From positions 1 to 44,879 of the forward strand of contig JAUUNK010000020.1 in the NCBI GenBank assembly GCA_030844565.1: 44,879 nucleotides of DNA. Direction: 5' to 3'. Positions 17,127 through 25,949 of this stretch are shown piece after piece. The notes beneath the pieces are model-generated. The model saw nothing but the letters and a program-made list of their open reading frames with translations, searched no databases and had not been told where the DNA came from. The stretch's first letter is position 1. Every line of letters starts with the position of its first letter. The stretch is from Bacteroides ovatus (lineage in GTDB: Bacteria > Bacteroidota > Bacteroidia > Bacteroidales > Bacteroidaceae). The position numbers and the translations under genes were made by a program.

Positions 17127-20100
17127 TTATTCCTTCTTCCTTATCCCTTGCGGCGCCACCCCGAAGAATGCCTTGAAACACTTACTGAAATAGCGGGGCG
17201 AAGAGAAGCCCAGACGAACCGATATTTCCGAGATATTCAACTCCGGACGATTCTTCAACAAATTCATAGCCTCGTCAAGCTTCACTTTCAGAATAAACTC
17301 GTTAGGAGTAAGCCCCGTCATTTGCTTGAATTGCATATAAAGCTTGCTACGCCCCATGCAAAGCCGGGAAGCAAGGGCGGTAACGTCAAAATCAACATTC
17401 TCGAAGTTCTCTCTAACGATGCCGACACACTTCTCGAGAAGCTCCTTATCCCGTTCGGTCACCGCATCCGCCTCAGTAGTCTCCACCACCGGCTTACCGG
17501 CATAATGGGCAATGAGGCGTTTCTTGTTCTTAATTAAATTGTTGCAACGCGCCACGAGGACTTTCACATTGAACGGCTTTGTCACATAATCGTCGGCGCC
17601 GAACATGAAACCTTCCACTACATACTCCACCGACGTCTGGGCGGTGAGCAGCACCACGGAGATGTGGGAAAGCTCCACATTGTTCTTTATCTTGTAGCAC
17701 ATCTCCTTACCGGACATCTCAGGCATCATCACATCACTGACAATCAAATCCGGCTGAATCCGGCGCGCCATATCCAGCCCTTCCCGGCCGTTGCGTGCCG
17801 TATGCACATCGTACATCGGACTAAACACTTCGCCTAGCATCGACAAAAGTTCTTCGTTGTCTTCTACAAGGAGGATAGCGGGTTTGTCCGTCTGTTCGTC
17901 TTCGTTTAAAGCAGCATTGGCTTCCGTCTCCAACGGCTCGTAGAAAGGAACCACAGGCAATCTTTCCCCGGAGAAAAGGGTAGTGACCTCGTTGCCTCCG
18001 GGATGTGAGAGTTCTTCTTCGGTGAAATGGCGGTTGCCTAAAGGAAGCACCAGGGTGAAGATTGTGCCTTGTCCTACCTTGCTCTTCACGTCAATCTTGC
18101 CGTGGTGCATATCCATGATGCCTTTGGAGAGAGCAAGTCCGATGCCTGTGCCCAGCGTGAAGCAAGAAGAGACGGTGTCCGTCTGGTAGAAGCGCTCAAA
18201 GATTTTATAAATGTATTCTTCAGGAATGCCGCGCCCGGTGTCGCTTACGGAGACTGTCACTTGCGAACTGGTCTTACGCACGTCTACGATGATGGTTCCC
18301 TTCTCGGGCGTATACTTGAAGGCGTTAGAGAGCAGGTTGAATATCACCTTCTGCAACTGCACCGGGTCGAACCACACCAAGATGGATTCTTCTACCGGCT
18401 CAAACCGGTAGTTGATTCCTTTCTTCTGCGAGTATTCATAGAAACACATGTAAATCTGGCGGGTGAAGGCTACGAGGTTCTGCTCTTCCACCTTCAGTTT
18501 CAGATAGCCCTGCTCCTGCTTGCGGAAGTCCAGGAGCTCGGAGATGAGGTTGCGCATGTGCCAGGCATTTTTATAGATGCGCAAGATGCGGTTGTAGACT
18601 GCCGGGCCCAGCTTGTCCATCTGCATCAGCACCTCTATCTGCCCGAGGATAAGAGTGAGCGGCGTGCGGAACTCATGAGAGATGTTGGTAAAGAAGCGCA
18701 GTTTCGTCTGGTTCAGTTCCTCCATCCGTTCTTTCTCCTTGCGCTCAAACTCGAGTGAAGACTTCAAGGCTGCCTGCCGGGTCTTAAAACGGATAAAAAA
18801 CAGGGTTAGCCCGACAAAGAGAAGCAGATAAGCAAGATAAGCCCAGGGTGTAGCATAAAAAGGGGCGGCTACGTGAATGTCCAACAGAATCTCTTTGGTA
18901 GCTTCGTGGCGGTTGTCCAGTTGGCGCACCCGCAAGGTGTAGTTTCCCGGGGGGAGGTTGGTGTAAGTAAGAGTAGTTCCGGCAGTCTGCGTCCACGTCT
19001 TGTCAAAGCCGTCGAGACGGTACTCGAAGAGCAGATTGCGGTCGTAGCGATAGTTAAAGGTGGCGAACTCCACGAAGATATTATTCTGGTCATAGCCCAG
19101 ATAGACGGCAGAGGTCTTGGCAAGGACGTTGCTCAGGATGCCTGTCCCGTCGTTGGGATGTATCTCGCGGTTGAAGATGAGTAGTTTGTCAAAGTTGAGA
19201 TAACTGCTGGGGGAGTCCCGGTAAAGGAATTGTTCCTGAAAGAAGGCCAGCCCGTTGGTCCCTCCGATGAAGATAGTGCCCGAGGCATCCCGGTAGAGCG
19301 CAGAGCCCTGGCTGTAGCTTTGCTGGAAGAGGTGATAGGTGTGCTCTACGGTCTCCTTTGCAGGGTCGAAAATGGAAAGCCCTTTGCTATGGAGAAGGTA
19401 GAGGCAGCGGTCGCGAACCGATTCGCCCAGATAATAACAATAGTCACTGGGGAGGATGCCGGAAGAAACATTGTAGACTTTGAAAGACGCGGAATCTTCC
19501 TCGAACTTGAACATCCCCGAACCGACGGTGCAGAAATACACATCGCCACGGCTGTCTTCAAAGATATGGTCTATCTTGAACTTACCTATCGACATGGGAT
19601 TGGCGGCATCCGCCACATAACGGTCTACGCGCGAAGAAGGCAGGTGGATGCACACCATCCCTCCCATACCGAGCGCCAGCCACATGCGCTGCCGGCTGTC
19701 GATAAAGAAGGTTTCGTAGGCATACTCCTTCCTGAGCAACTCTTGGATGCGGGCATCCTGGCTGAGGGGGGAGAAGCGTTCCGTTTCCGGGTCAAGATAG
19801 ACAGGACCCGCCTGAGTGAGCAAGGCAAGCCCGTTCCTGTATTCTTGTATTTCGTTTACTATCGTATGGGACAAGGAAGCGGGGTTGACCGCCTCGCAGT
19901 ACAGAGTATGTCCTTTTCCGGTCTTGGGGTCGAAGACGTACAATCCTCCGAGGTGAGTGCCCACATAGAGGCGGTCGTTCTCTTTGCGATAGAAGATGGA
20001 TTTAGGATTGTCGCTGCCGATGCTTGTGGCATCCCCCTTGCGGTGGACATAACGGGTGAACTTACCGGTGTCGGGACGGTAGCAGTTCAGCCCGCCGCCT

Positions 20101-21155
20101 TCGGTGCATATCCATAGGTTGCCGCGGCTGTCTTCGGTCATGCGCCCCACGAAGGGGAAGCTCAGGCAGTCTTCCTGCAAAGGCTCGGCATGGTAGAAGT
20201 GGCTGTGTGTCTTGTCGGGGTTGAATACATTGGCGCCGCCGTAGTAGGTCCCCACCCAGATGTTGCCTTGCATATCTTTGTGTAGTGCCAGCACGGAGTT
20301 GTGGCTTAGCGTGTTCGAGGAGTCACTGTAGCGGGTAGAGTGGTTCCATGTGCCCGTGGCGGGGTCGTAGCAGTCGAGCCCGCGGAAAGTACCTATCCAG
20401 ATGCAACCGAAATCATCTTCGAGCACACACCTTACCTGATTGTCGGAAAGTTCTCCTGAGGCGGCAGTATAATGAAACATCTCCCGGTCGGGAGAGACGC
20501 GGTAGAGTCCTTCCCAGGTTCCCACCCACACATTGCCGAAACTGTCTGCCGACACGCACCGCCCCTTGTCGAAGGTGGCTACGCTTTCCTGCCGGGAAGG
20601 GTCGCTACGGGAGATAGCTACCAGATGGGTGCGGCTCATCACCCACACCGTCTCCCGGTTTACATACAACGCTGTTCCCTGTCCCCACTCATCGCGCGAG
20701 CGGGCAAAGAAGGTCAACTGTGGATTTTGCGGGGTACAGTAATAAATTCCATCCATGCAAATCACCCATAAGGTGTCTCCTTCGCAGAAGATGCCGTAGA
20801 CATCATCTTGCCGCAAGCAAGTGAACTGCTCTTTGTAAAGGTCGAGCTTCACCAGGTCGTTTCCGGAACGGATATACATCGTCCCGTTCTTGTCTCCACA
20901 AAGTTCGTTGATTTCGTTATAGGTGAGCCCCTCGCTTCCCTGGGAAGGACGGAATATCTTCACCTCCTTGCCATTGTAGCGGTTGAGTCCCTCGGAAGTC
21001 CCCAGCCACACCGCTCCTATCTCATCCTGGTAAATAGACGAGATGGATATTTGCGAGAGCCCGTCGGACACTCCCAAATGTTTGAAATAATAATCTTTAG
21101 CAACAGACACAACAGAACAAAGAATGCTCAAGAAACAGATGATTACTTTTTTCAT
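17127..21155 (-). CDS. Hybrid two-component system regulator (periplasmic sensor, histidine kinase, receiver, AraC-type HTH)
   Basis: 1342-aa one-protein two-component system. A signal peptide or N-terminal membrane segment (MKKVIICFLSILCSVVSVA) is followed by two-component propeller repeats at about 25-680 (DEIGAVWLGTSEGLNRY, DDFGCIWIGTFRGLDCY, DMQGNIWVGTYYGGANVF), a Y_Y_Y domain at about 690-755 (YRLDGFDKTW...NLPPGNYTLRV) and a membrane helix at about 768-790. The kinase carries His827 in NISHEFRTPLT, an N box (NLLSNAFKYTP) near 945 and glycine boxes (DTGRGIPEEY, GTGIGLALS). The receiver phosphoacceptor is Asp1141 (SDVMMPEMSG) with a Lys in VTKPFN near 1193. An AraC-type HTH fills about 1235-1342. 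All key residues are present. It probably senses an oligosaccharide in the periplasm and activates the adjacent SusCD operon and perhaps the divergent sulfatase. Confidence 0.96.
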   Translation of the reverse strand: MKKVIICFLSILCSVVSVAKDYYFKHLGVSDGLSQISISSIYQDEIGAVWLGTSEGLNRYNGKEVKIFRPSQGSEGLTYNEINELCGDKNGTMYIRSGNDLVKLDLYKEQFTCLRQDDVYGIFCEGDTLWVICMDGIYYCTPQNPQLTFFARSRDEWGQGTALYVNRETVWVMSRTHLVAISRSDPSRQESVATFDKGRCVSADSFGNVWVGTWEGLYRVSPDREMFHYTAASGELSDNQVRCVLEDDFGCIWIGTFRGLDCYDPATGTWNHSTRYSDSSNTLSHNSVLALHKDMQGNIWVGTYYGGANVFNPDKTHSHFYHAEPLQEDCLSFPFVGRMTEDSRGNLWICTEGGGLNCYRPDTGKFTRYVHRKGDATSIGSDNPKSIFYRKENDRLYVGTHLGGLYVFDPKTGKGHTLYCEAVNPASLSHTIVNEIQEYRNGLALLTQAGPVYLDPETERFSPLSQDARIQELLRKEYAYETFFIDSRQRMWLALGMGGMVCIHLPSSRVDRYVADAANPMSIGKFKIDHIFEDSRGDVYFCTVGSGMFKFEEDSASFKVYNVSSGILPSDYCYYLGESVRDRCLYLLHSKGLSIFDPAKETVEHTYHLFQQSYSQGSALYRDASGTIFIGGTNGLAFFQEQFLYRDSPSSYLNFDKLLIFNREIHPNDGTGILSNVLAKTSAVYLGYDQNNIFVEFATFNYRYDRNLLFEYRLDGFDKTWTQTAGTTLTYTNLPPGNYTLRVRQLDNRHEATKEILLDIHVAAPFYATPWAYLAYLLLFVGLTLFFIRFKTRQAALKSSLEFERKEKERMEELNQTKLRFFTNISHEFRTPLTLILGQIEVLMQMDKLGPAVYNRILRIYKNAWHMRNLISELLDFRKQEQGYLKLKVEEQNLVAFTRQIYMCFYEYSQKKGINYRFEPVEESILVWFDPVQLQKVIFNLLSNAFKYTPEKGTIIVDVRKTSSQVTVSVSDTGRGIPEEYIYKIFERFYQTDTVSSCFTLGTGIGLALSKGIMDMHHGKIDVKSKVGQGTIFTLVLPLGNRHFTEEELSHPGGNEVTTLFSGERLPVVPFYEPLETEANAALNEDEQTDKPAILLVEDNEELLSMLGEVFSPMYDVHTARNGREGLDMARRIQPDLIVSDVMMPEMSGKEMCYKIKNNVELSHISVVLLTAQTSVEYVVEGFMFGADDYVTKPFNVKVLVARCNNLIKNKKRLIAHYAGKPVVETTEADAVTERDKELLEKCVGIVRENFENVDFDVTALASRLCMGRSKLYMQFKQMTGLTPNEFILKVKLDEAMNLLKNRPELNISEISVRLGFSSPRYFSKCFKAFFGVAPQGIRKKE

Positions 21156-21183
21156 GCCGGACGTAATTAGATTTAGCAGGTAG

Positions 21184-21214
21184 CAAAACTACAAAAAAGC
21201 CCCTGAATGGCATA
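21184..21214 (-). promoter_or_regulatory. Candidate promoter of the hybrid regulator gene
   Basis: On the minus strand TAGTTTTG (21191 down to 21184) matches TAnnTTTG. A TATG, one mismatch from TTTG, lies 19 bp upstream at 21214-21211. The implied leader is about 20 nt. Confidence 0.45.
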
Positions 21215-21254
21215 AAAACGGTTGCTTTTTTTCTTCTATCTGACAAGAAAGGAG

Positions 21255-21262
21255 TATCTTTG
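21255..21262 (+). promoter_or_regulatory. -7 box of the sulfatase promoter
   Basis: TATCTTTG matches TAnnTTTG exactly and lies 33 nt before the ATG at 21296. No clear -33 box is seen at the usual 19-21 bp distance, so the promoter may depend on an activator. Confidence 0.45.
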
Positions 21263-21295
21263 TTACCATTAAGACACAATAAACCTAGAGAATAT

Positions 21296-22837
21296 ATGAA
21301 AACACCTTCTTTGCCCGTAGCTTCCCTCGCTACCCTTGCGGGGATATGTGCCTTCCCCCAATCCGTAGCGGCGCAACAACGCCCACACATCATCCTTATC
21401 ATATCCGACCAACACCGCGGCGACGCCATGAACTGCATGGGGAATCCCTCGGTTATCTCCCCCAACATGGATGCATTGGCTGAAGACGGGACACTCTTCA
21501 CCAACGGCTATTCGTCCACTCCCAGCAGCACGCCCGCCCGCTCGGGATTGCTCACAGGGCTTTCTCCCTGGCATCACGGCATGTTGGGCTACGGCCGCGT
21601 GGGTAACCGCTACCGTTATGAAATGCCACGCATGCTTGGCGATTTGAACTATTATGCTTTCGGCATCGGTAAGATGCACTGGTTTCCACAGCGCGCCCTC
21701 CACGGTTTCCGCGGTACGTTGGTAGACGAAAGCGGACGGGTGGAAAGCCCGGACTTTATTAGCGACTACCGCCTCTGGTTCCAATTGCAAGCCCCGGGAC
21801 TGAACCCGGACTCCACCCACATCGGCTGGAACGACCACGGAGCCGCCACCTACAAGCTCCCCGAACGCCTGCACCCCACTGCCTGGACCGGAGAGACTGC
21901 CTGCGAAATGATCCGCAATTACCAAAACGGTGACCAGCCTCTCTTCCTCAAAATATCCTTTGCCCGCCCCCACAGCCCCTACGACCCGCCCCAGCGCTTG
22001 CTCGACGAATATGAAGGACGCGACGTACCCGCCCCCTGGATAGGAGAATGGTGCAAAGACAAGCCTTATGCCCAACTGAAATCCCCCGAAGACGTGCGGA
22101 AGGATGCTCCCTTTGCCAACTTCGGCGAAGAATATGCCAAGAACTCCCGCCGTCACTACTACGCCAACGTGACCTTTATCGACGAAGAAATAGGCCATGT
22201 GATAAAGACATTGAAAGAGAAAGGCATGTATGACAACGCCCTCATCTGCTACATCTCCGACCACGGCGACATGCTTGGCGACCATCATCATTGGCGCAAG
22301 ACGTATCCTTACGAAGGTTCGGTGCACGTGCCTTATATAGTGAAGTGGCCTGCTTCCTATCACTTCTCCAAAGGGAGCAAGGTGGCGGAACCGGTAGAAC
22401 TGCGCGACCTGTTGCCCACCTTCCTCGAAGTGGCAGGCGGTTCCGTCCCGCAAGATATGGACGGCAAGTCTCTTCTCCGCCTCATGGAAGGCAAAACAGA
22501 CCAATGGAGAAAATATCTCGACCTGGAACACGCCACCTGCTACAGTGCAGACAACTACTGGTGTGGACTGACGGACGGAAAGATTAAGTACATCTGGCGC
22601 CTCCACACAGGAACGGAAGAGTTATTCGACCTTACGAAAGACCCGCACGAACTGAAAAATGTAGTAAACGACAAAAAGTATAGGAAGCAACTGGAAGAGC
22701 TTCGCCAGGCAATGGTAGAACACCTTTCGGAACGCGGCGAAGAGTTTGTAAAAGACGGAAAACTGCAAGTGCTGAAACGCACAGTATTATATAGTCCACT
22801 ATTCCCGGATAAGAATCCGGTGGATACAGGAATTTAA
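21296..22837 (+). CDS. Secreted serine-type sulfatase (S1 formylglycine-dependent family)
   Basis: 513-aa sulfatase that would hydrolyse a sulfate ester from a glycan. The ATG at 21296 gives a signal peptide (MKTPSLPVASLATLAG...SVAAQ); there is no lipobox Cys, so a periplasmic location is likely. The active-site motif is S-T-P-A-R-S-G-L-L-T-G with Ser78 in the formylglycine position, so it is serine-type and needs an anaerobic sulfatase-maturating enzyme, not found in this window. Metal-binding signatures are IISDQHRGD (Asp38) and ISDHGDMLGDHHHWRK. Full length for the family. It diverges from the hybrid regulator with 140 nt between starts. The position of the sulfate on the substrate cannot be told from the sequence. 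Confidence 0.93.
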   Translation: MKTPSLPVASLATLAGICAFPQSVAAQQRPHIILIISDQHRGDAMNCMGNPSVISPNMDALAEDGTLFTNGYSSTPSSTPARSGLLTGLSPWHHGMLGYGRVGNRYRYEMPRMLGDLNYYAFGIGKMHWFPQRALHGFRGTLVDESGRVESPDFISDYRLWFQLQAPGLNPDSTHIGWNDHGAATYKLPERLHPTAWTGETACEMIRNYQNGDQPLFLKISFARPHSPYDPPQRLLDEYEGRDVPAPWIGEWCKDKPYAQLKSPEDVRKDAPFANFGEEYAKNSRRHYYANVTFIDEEIGHVIKTLKEKGMYDNALICYISDHGDMLGDHHHWRKTYPYEGSVHVPYIVKWPASYHFSKGSKVAEPVELRDLLPTFLEVAGGSVPQDMDGKSLLRLMEGKTDQWRKYLDLEHATCYSADNYWCGLTDGKIKYIWRLHTGTEELFDLTKDPHELKNVVNDKKYRKQLEELRQAMVEHLSERGEEFVKDGKLQVLKRTVLYSPLFPDKNPVDTGI

Positions 22838-22851
22838 TGTCTACCTCTTTT

Positions 22852-22895
22852 ACTCTCCGCTACCCTCTTCGTAGGGAGAAGTGGTAGCGGAGAGT
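22852..22895. terminator. Large perfect hairpin between convergent transcription units
   Basis: ACTCTCCGCTACC (22852-22864) and GGTAGCGGAGAGT (22883-22895) are perfect 13-bp complements around an 18-nt loop. It lies just after the sulfatase stop (22837) and before the stop of the 72-aa gene (22933). Neither side has a proper run of T, so it may act as an mRNA-end stabiliser or a weak bidirectional terminator. Confidence 0.5.
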
Positions 22896-22932
22896 GATTG
22901 AAGTCAGACAGTGGAGAGCCGAAGGTCAGTTC

Positions 22933-23151
22933 TCACCGTTCCTCCATAAACTCTTCATATAAAGCCACAGGACCATAATGCCATAACTTGGTGCTTTCCT
23001 TCTCCAGTTTCTTATAGGTATTGGAATGGTAGAACTTCCGTATAGCATCCACTAGAGAACCACCATGTTCTTTCACATACATCCGAGCAACAAGACTAAC
23101 CTTAGAGGGCAACAATAAGTAAAGATTGCTATCTGTGATTTCTCTGTTCAT
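22933..23151 (-). CDS. 72-aa small protein, last gene of the DUF3791/DUF3990 cassette
   Basis: Small acidic protein without signal peptide or membrane helix, so probably cytoplasmic. Its start overlaps the stop of the DUF3990-like gene by 4 nt (ATGA, 23148-23151), implying translational coupling. The sequence (LVARMYVKEHGGSLVDAIRKF and KLEKESTKLWHYGPVALYEE) resembles, at low level and by eye, the 82-aa DUF3791-like protein two genes upstream: a helix with Y-K near its end, a Ser/Glu turn, then a helix ending in Trp. It may be a distant paralogue. Function unknown; a binding partner or antidote for the ADP-ribosyltransferase-like middle gene is a guess from arrangement. Confidence 0.8.
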   Translation of the reverse strand: MNREITDSNLYLLLPSKVSLVARMYVKEHGGSLVDAIRKFYHSNTYKKLEKESTKLWHYGPVALYEEFMEER

Positions 23152-23628
23152 TTATACACCTCCTTCGCATCGAGAAAGGTTAAATATAACAAAGCACGCT
23201 CCGTATGAAACAACAATTGATCTACAAGAAGATAAGTCCTCAATTCTTGAATCAACTCTTGCTTATTAAGCAAACCTCCTTCGTAGAGAGCAAAAGCCGC
23301 ATACACACGGTCGTTTGCTACAGGGCCATACACAATATCATACTCATGATGATAATCCCCGTTTGTTCTGTTCGCCATTACAAAATCCAACCATTCTTCT
23401 GTGGGCTCTATAAAGCGTAAAGTATCCAATTCCATCATCGCCGACAGATTGAAATCATATATATTAATGAAGCCTTTACCTGCTTTCTCACGGATTTTGC
23501 GCTTTACCCATAACTCTGCCTGTTCTTCCGAAGTGGTGGTAAAAGCCTACACCGTAATCTAATGTACGATTAGAAAGCCGTATTTGTGGTATTTCTATTT
23601 TCTCCAGGCTTCCATGATATAACTTCAT
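23148..23628 (-). pseudogene. DUF3990-like gene broken by a frameshift
   Basis: The N-terminal part (from ATG 23628: MKLYHGSLEKIEI...LDYGVGFY) and the C-terminal part (TTTSEEQAELWVKRKIREK ... to 23148) join into one DUF3990-like protein of about 160 aa if the frame shifts by one base near 23538-23547, at GGCTTTTACCACCAC on the minus strand. In the first frame the protein runs off into unrelated sequence and stops near 23488. LYHGS plus GFYTTT is the pattern of ADP-ribosyltransferase-like folds (His and Tyr of the NAD pocket), which is how I recall DUF3990 being classified. Both ends keep perfect ATGA overlaps with their neighbours, so the loss is recent, a sequencing error, or a frameshift read through by the ribosome. 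An ATG at 23438 could start the C-terminal part alone. Confidence 0.75.
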
Positions 23629-23873
23629 TGTTCTTCCTCCTTCCGTTTGGCAATATAGTCTTCTATTTCCTCCGTCATCCATTGTCGGCTTTGAGTATGT
23701 AGTATTTCAAAGTTATCGGACAGATAGGACAATACATCATACTTCTCGAACAAGTTTACCGTTTCTTCGCCCGATAAATGATGCTTCGTCTTATACTGCT
23801 CGATACAAAACGAAATGAAGTAAGCTATATCCACATCTTTTTTCTCCATAACAGAAGTATTTTTATAAATCAT
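23625..23873 (-). CDS. DUF3791-like small protein
   Basis: 82-aa cytoplasmic protein resembling the DUF3791 family: DIAYFISFCIEQYKTKHHLSG, EKYDVLSYLSDNFEILHTQ and RQWMTEEIEDYI. The ATG at 23873 overlaps the S41 protease stop by 4 nt (ATGA); a second ATG at 23849 is possible, but the overlap pattern repeated at the next two junctions favours 23873. It ends in another 4-nt overlap with the DUF3990-like gene. From memory, DUF3791 and DUF3990 genes are often neighbours in gut Firmicutes and Bacteroides, which suggests a functional pair, possibly toxin/antitoxin-like. No experimental role is known to me. Confidence 0.82.
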   Translation of the reverse strand: MIYKNTSVMEKKDVDIAYFISFCIEQYKTKHHLSGEETVNLFEKYDVLSYLSDNFEILHTQSRQWMTEEIEDYIAKRKEEEQ

Positions 23874-25489
23874 TCTACAGACTTCAACTTCTTCTGATAC
23901 TCCCCCGAATTAAGAATCTCCAATGCTTTCTGTACACTCTGATTGGTAGCATTCATCACCTGGAAATACTCACTCATCTCCCACAAGTCACGGGCTATAA
24001 GTGCTTTGAGCTGGGTTTTGATAAGCGGGAGGGACGTATCATACTGCTTCTCATCGAACTTCACGCCTTCATCATCCGCCATCTTGCGCAGGGTAGCCAG
24101 CATTTCATCGTCTATCTCGAACTTCTGATTGAAGCTATCGAACGTTTTATACTTGTTCGTCAACTCCTTGCGGTGCTTCTCGATAAACTTCATGGTGAAC
24201 TTGATGACTACTCCTTTGGCAACCAGGTTGCGGTGATAGTCCGTATAGAACGTAGTATCTATCGGCACAAAGAAGTCAGGCATGATGCCACCGCCGCCGT
24301 AAACGGTACGTTTCAGCTTCTTGGTCTGCACCTTCAAAGAGTCGGGGAAGTGTATGCTGTCCGCATTCGTCAGCTCGCCGTGGTTGAAGCGGTCCATGAG
24401 ATCGCGGTTATATTTGCGGAGGTTATCCTCTCCGTCCCGGGTTCCGGCGGTGCTGCCGTAAGGCTTTTGGATGCAGCGACCTGCGGGAGTATAATAGCGT
24501 GCCACAGTGAGACGAATCATCGAGCTATCCGGCAGTTCGAACGGGCGTTGTACCAGCCCCTTACCGAAGGAACGGCGTCCCACAATAATCCCGCGGTCCC
24601 AGTCTTGTATCGCGCCGCTCACGATCTCGCTGGCGGAAGCCGTATATTCATCTACCAACACCACCAGGCGTCCCTTGCGGAAGTCACCGTTGCCCTTGGC
24701 AAAGAACTCGCTTCGGGGAGCCACCCTGCCTTCGGTATAAACTATCAGCTCCTTCTGGTCGAGGAATTCGTTGGCAAGGTCGATAGCTGCGTTGAGATAG
24801 CCGCCCCCGTTGCCTTGCAGGTCGAGGATAAGGTCCTTCATACCCTTCTTTTGCAAGTCGGAAAGGGCTTTCTTAAACTCTTCGTGCGTGGTGGCGCCAA
24901 AGCGGTTGATGCGGATGTAGCCCGTCTTGGGTTGTATCATGTAAGAGGCATCGAGGCTGAGGATGGGTATCTTGTCACGTTTCACGGTGAAGCGCAGCGG
25001 GTCTTTCACTTCGCGTCTTACGATGGTAAGCTCCACTTTGGAACCCTTCGGACCGCGGAGCCGCGACATAATATCCTCGGTACTCATCTTCACGCCTGCA
25101 ATGGCAGTGTCGTTCACTGCCACGATGCGGTCTCCGGCAAGGATGCCTACTTTCTCCGAAGGACCGTTGCTCACGGGTTGCACCACCAGCAGCGTGTCTT
25201 CAATCATCTGGAACTGCACGCCGATGCCCTCGAAATTGCCCTGGAGCGGCTCGTTCATCTTCTTCACCTCCTCCGCGTTGGAGTAGGTGGAGTGGGGGTC
25301 GAGTTGTGCCAGCATCTCGATGATGGCTTTCTCCGCCAGCTTGTCCTCGTCCACTTTATCCACATAGAGGCGGGAGATGCCAAACATTGCTATCCCCAGC
25401 TTACGCATGGCAGGGGTATTGAAATTTTGCTGTGCCCGGGCAGCTACCGCACCCAGACACACTAAAAGGATAATATATATTTTCTTCAT
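23870..25489 (-). CDS. S41-family C-terminal processing peptidase (CtpA/Prc-like) with PDZ domain
   Basis: 539-aa serine protease for the periplasm. Signal peptide MKKIYIILLVCLGAVAARAQ. A PDZ domain follows at about 80-160 (GIGVQFQMIEDTLLVVQPV, GILAGDRIVAVNDTAIAG), then the S41 fold at about 175-360. The Ser-Lys-Gln set reads as Ser285 (TASASEI), Lys310 (SFGKGLVQ) and Gln314, with the 25-residue Ser-Lys spacing of characterised CtpB. DLQGNGGGYLNAAI is the conserved strand before the catalytic Ser. About 180 residues follow the core, rich in charged helix. It starts 4 nt after coaD ends and runs into the small-gene cassette by a 4-nt overlap. Likely role: trimming or quality control of envelope proteins. 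Confidence 0.95.
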   Translation of the reverse strand: MKKIYIILLVCLGAVAARAQQNFNTPAMRKLGIAMFGISRLYVDKVDEDKLAEKAIIEMLAQLDPHSTYSNAEEVKKMNEPLQGNFEGIGVQFQMIEDTLLVVQPVSNGPSEKVGILAGDRIVAVNDTAIAGVKMSTEDIMSRLRGPKGSKVELTIVRREVKDPLRFTVKRDKIPILSLDASYMIQPKTGYIRINRFGATTHEEFKKALSDLQKKGMKDLILDLQGNGGGYLNAAIDLANEFLDQKELIVYTEGRVAPRSEFFAKGNGDFRKGRLVVLVDEYTASASEIVSGAIQDWDRGIIVGRRSFGKGLVQRPFELPDSSMIRLTVARYYTPAGRCIQKPYGSTAGTRDGEDNLRKYNRDLMDRFNHGELTNADSIHFPDSLKVQTKKLKRTVYGGGGIMPDFFVPIDTTFYTDYHRNLVAKGVVIKFTMKFIEKHRKELTNKYKTFDSFNQKFEIDDEMLATLRKMADDEGVKFDEKQYDTSLPLIKTQLKALIARDLWEMSEYFQVMNATNQSVQKALEILNSGEYQKKLKSVE

Positions 25490-25493
25490 TGGT

Positions 25494-25949
25494 CTAACTG
25501 ATTTTCATTCCTTCGGGGATGAACTGGCTGATGTCTTTCTTATACGTCAGCAGCTCCCTCACGATGGTGGAGCTGACGCAGGTCAACTCCGGTTCGGTAA
25601 AGAGCAGGATGGTTTCTATTCCTGCCAGTTTGCGGTTGATGTCCGCAATGGTTTCTTCGTACTCGAAGTCTTTCACGGTGCGTATGCCGCGCACGATAAA
25701 CTGAGCGTCCACTTCGCGGGCGAAGTCGATGGTCAGGCAGTCGTAGGACATCACCCGGATACGCGGATTCTCCCTGTAGAGGTCGCCAATCATCTGCAAG
25801 CGCTTCTGTGTGGGGAAATAAAAGTTCTTGTTCTCGTTGATACCGATACCGATGACTACTTCGTCCATAAAGGTCAGCGCACGGGTCACCACCGAGGCAT
25901 GCCCGATGGTGAAAGGGTCGAACGTACCCGGAAATATTGCTCTTCTCAT
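25494..25949 (-). CDS. coaD: Phosphopantetheine adenylyltransferase
   Basis: 151-aa cytoplasmic enzyme of coenzyme A synthesis; transfers AMP from ATP to 4'-phosphopantetheine to give dephospho-CoA. The nucleotidyltransferase motif GTFDPFTIGH (residues 8-17, with the T-x-G-H signature) and SSTIVR (126-131) are intact, and IVRGIRTVKDFEYE is typical of the family. Normal length. Its ATG overlaps the stop of the topoisomerase gene (ATGA, 25946-25949), so translation is probably coupled. Essential housekeeping function expected. Confidence 0.97.
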   Translation of the reverse strand: MRRAIFPGTFDPFTIGHASVVTRALTFMDEVVIGIGINENKNFYFPTQKRLQMIGDLYRENPRIRVMSYDCLTIDFAREVDAQFIVRGIRTVKDFEYEETIADINRKLAGIETILLFTEPELTCVSSTIVRELLTYKKDISQFIPEGMKIS

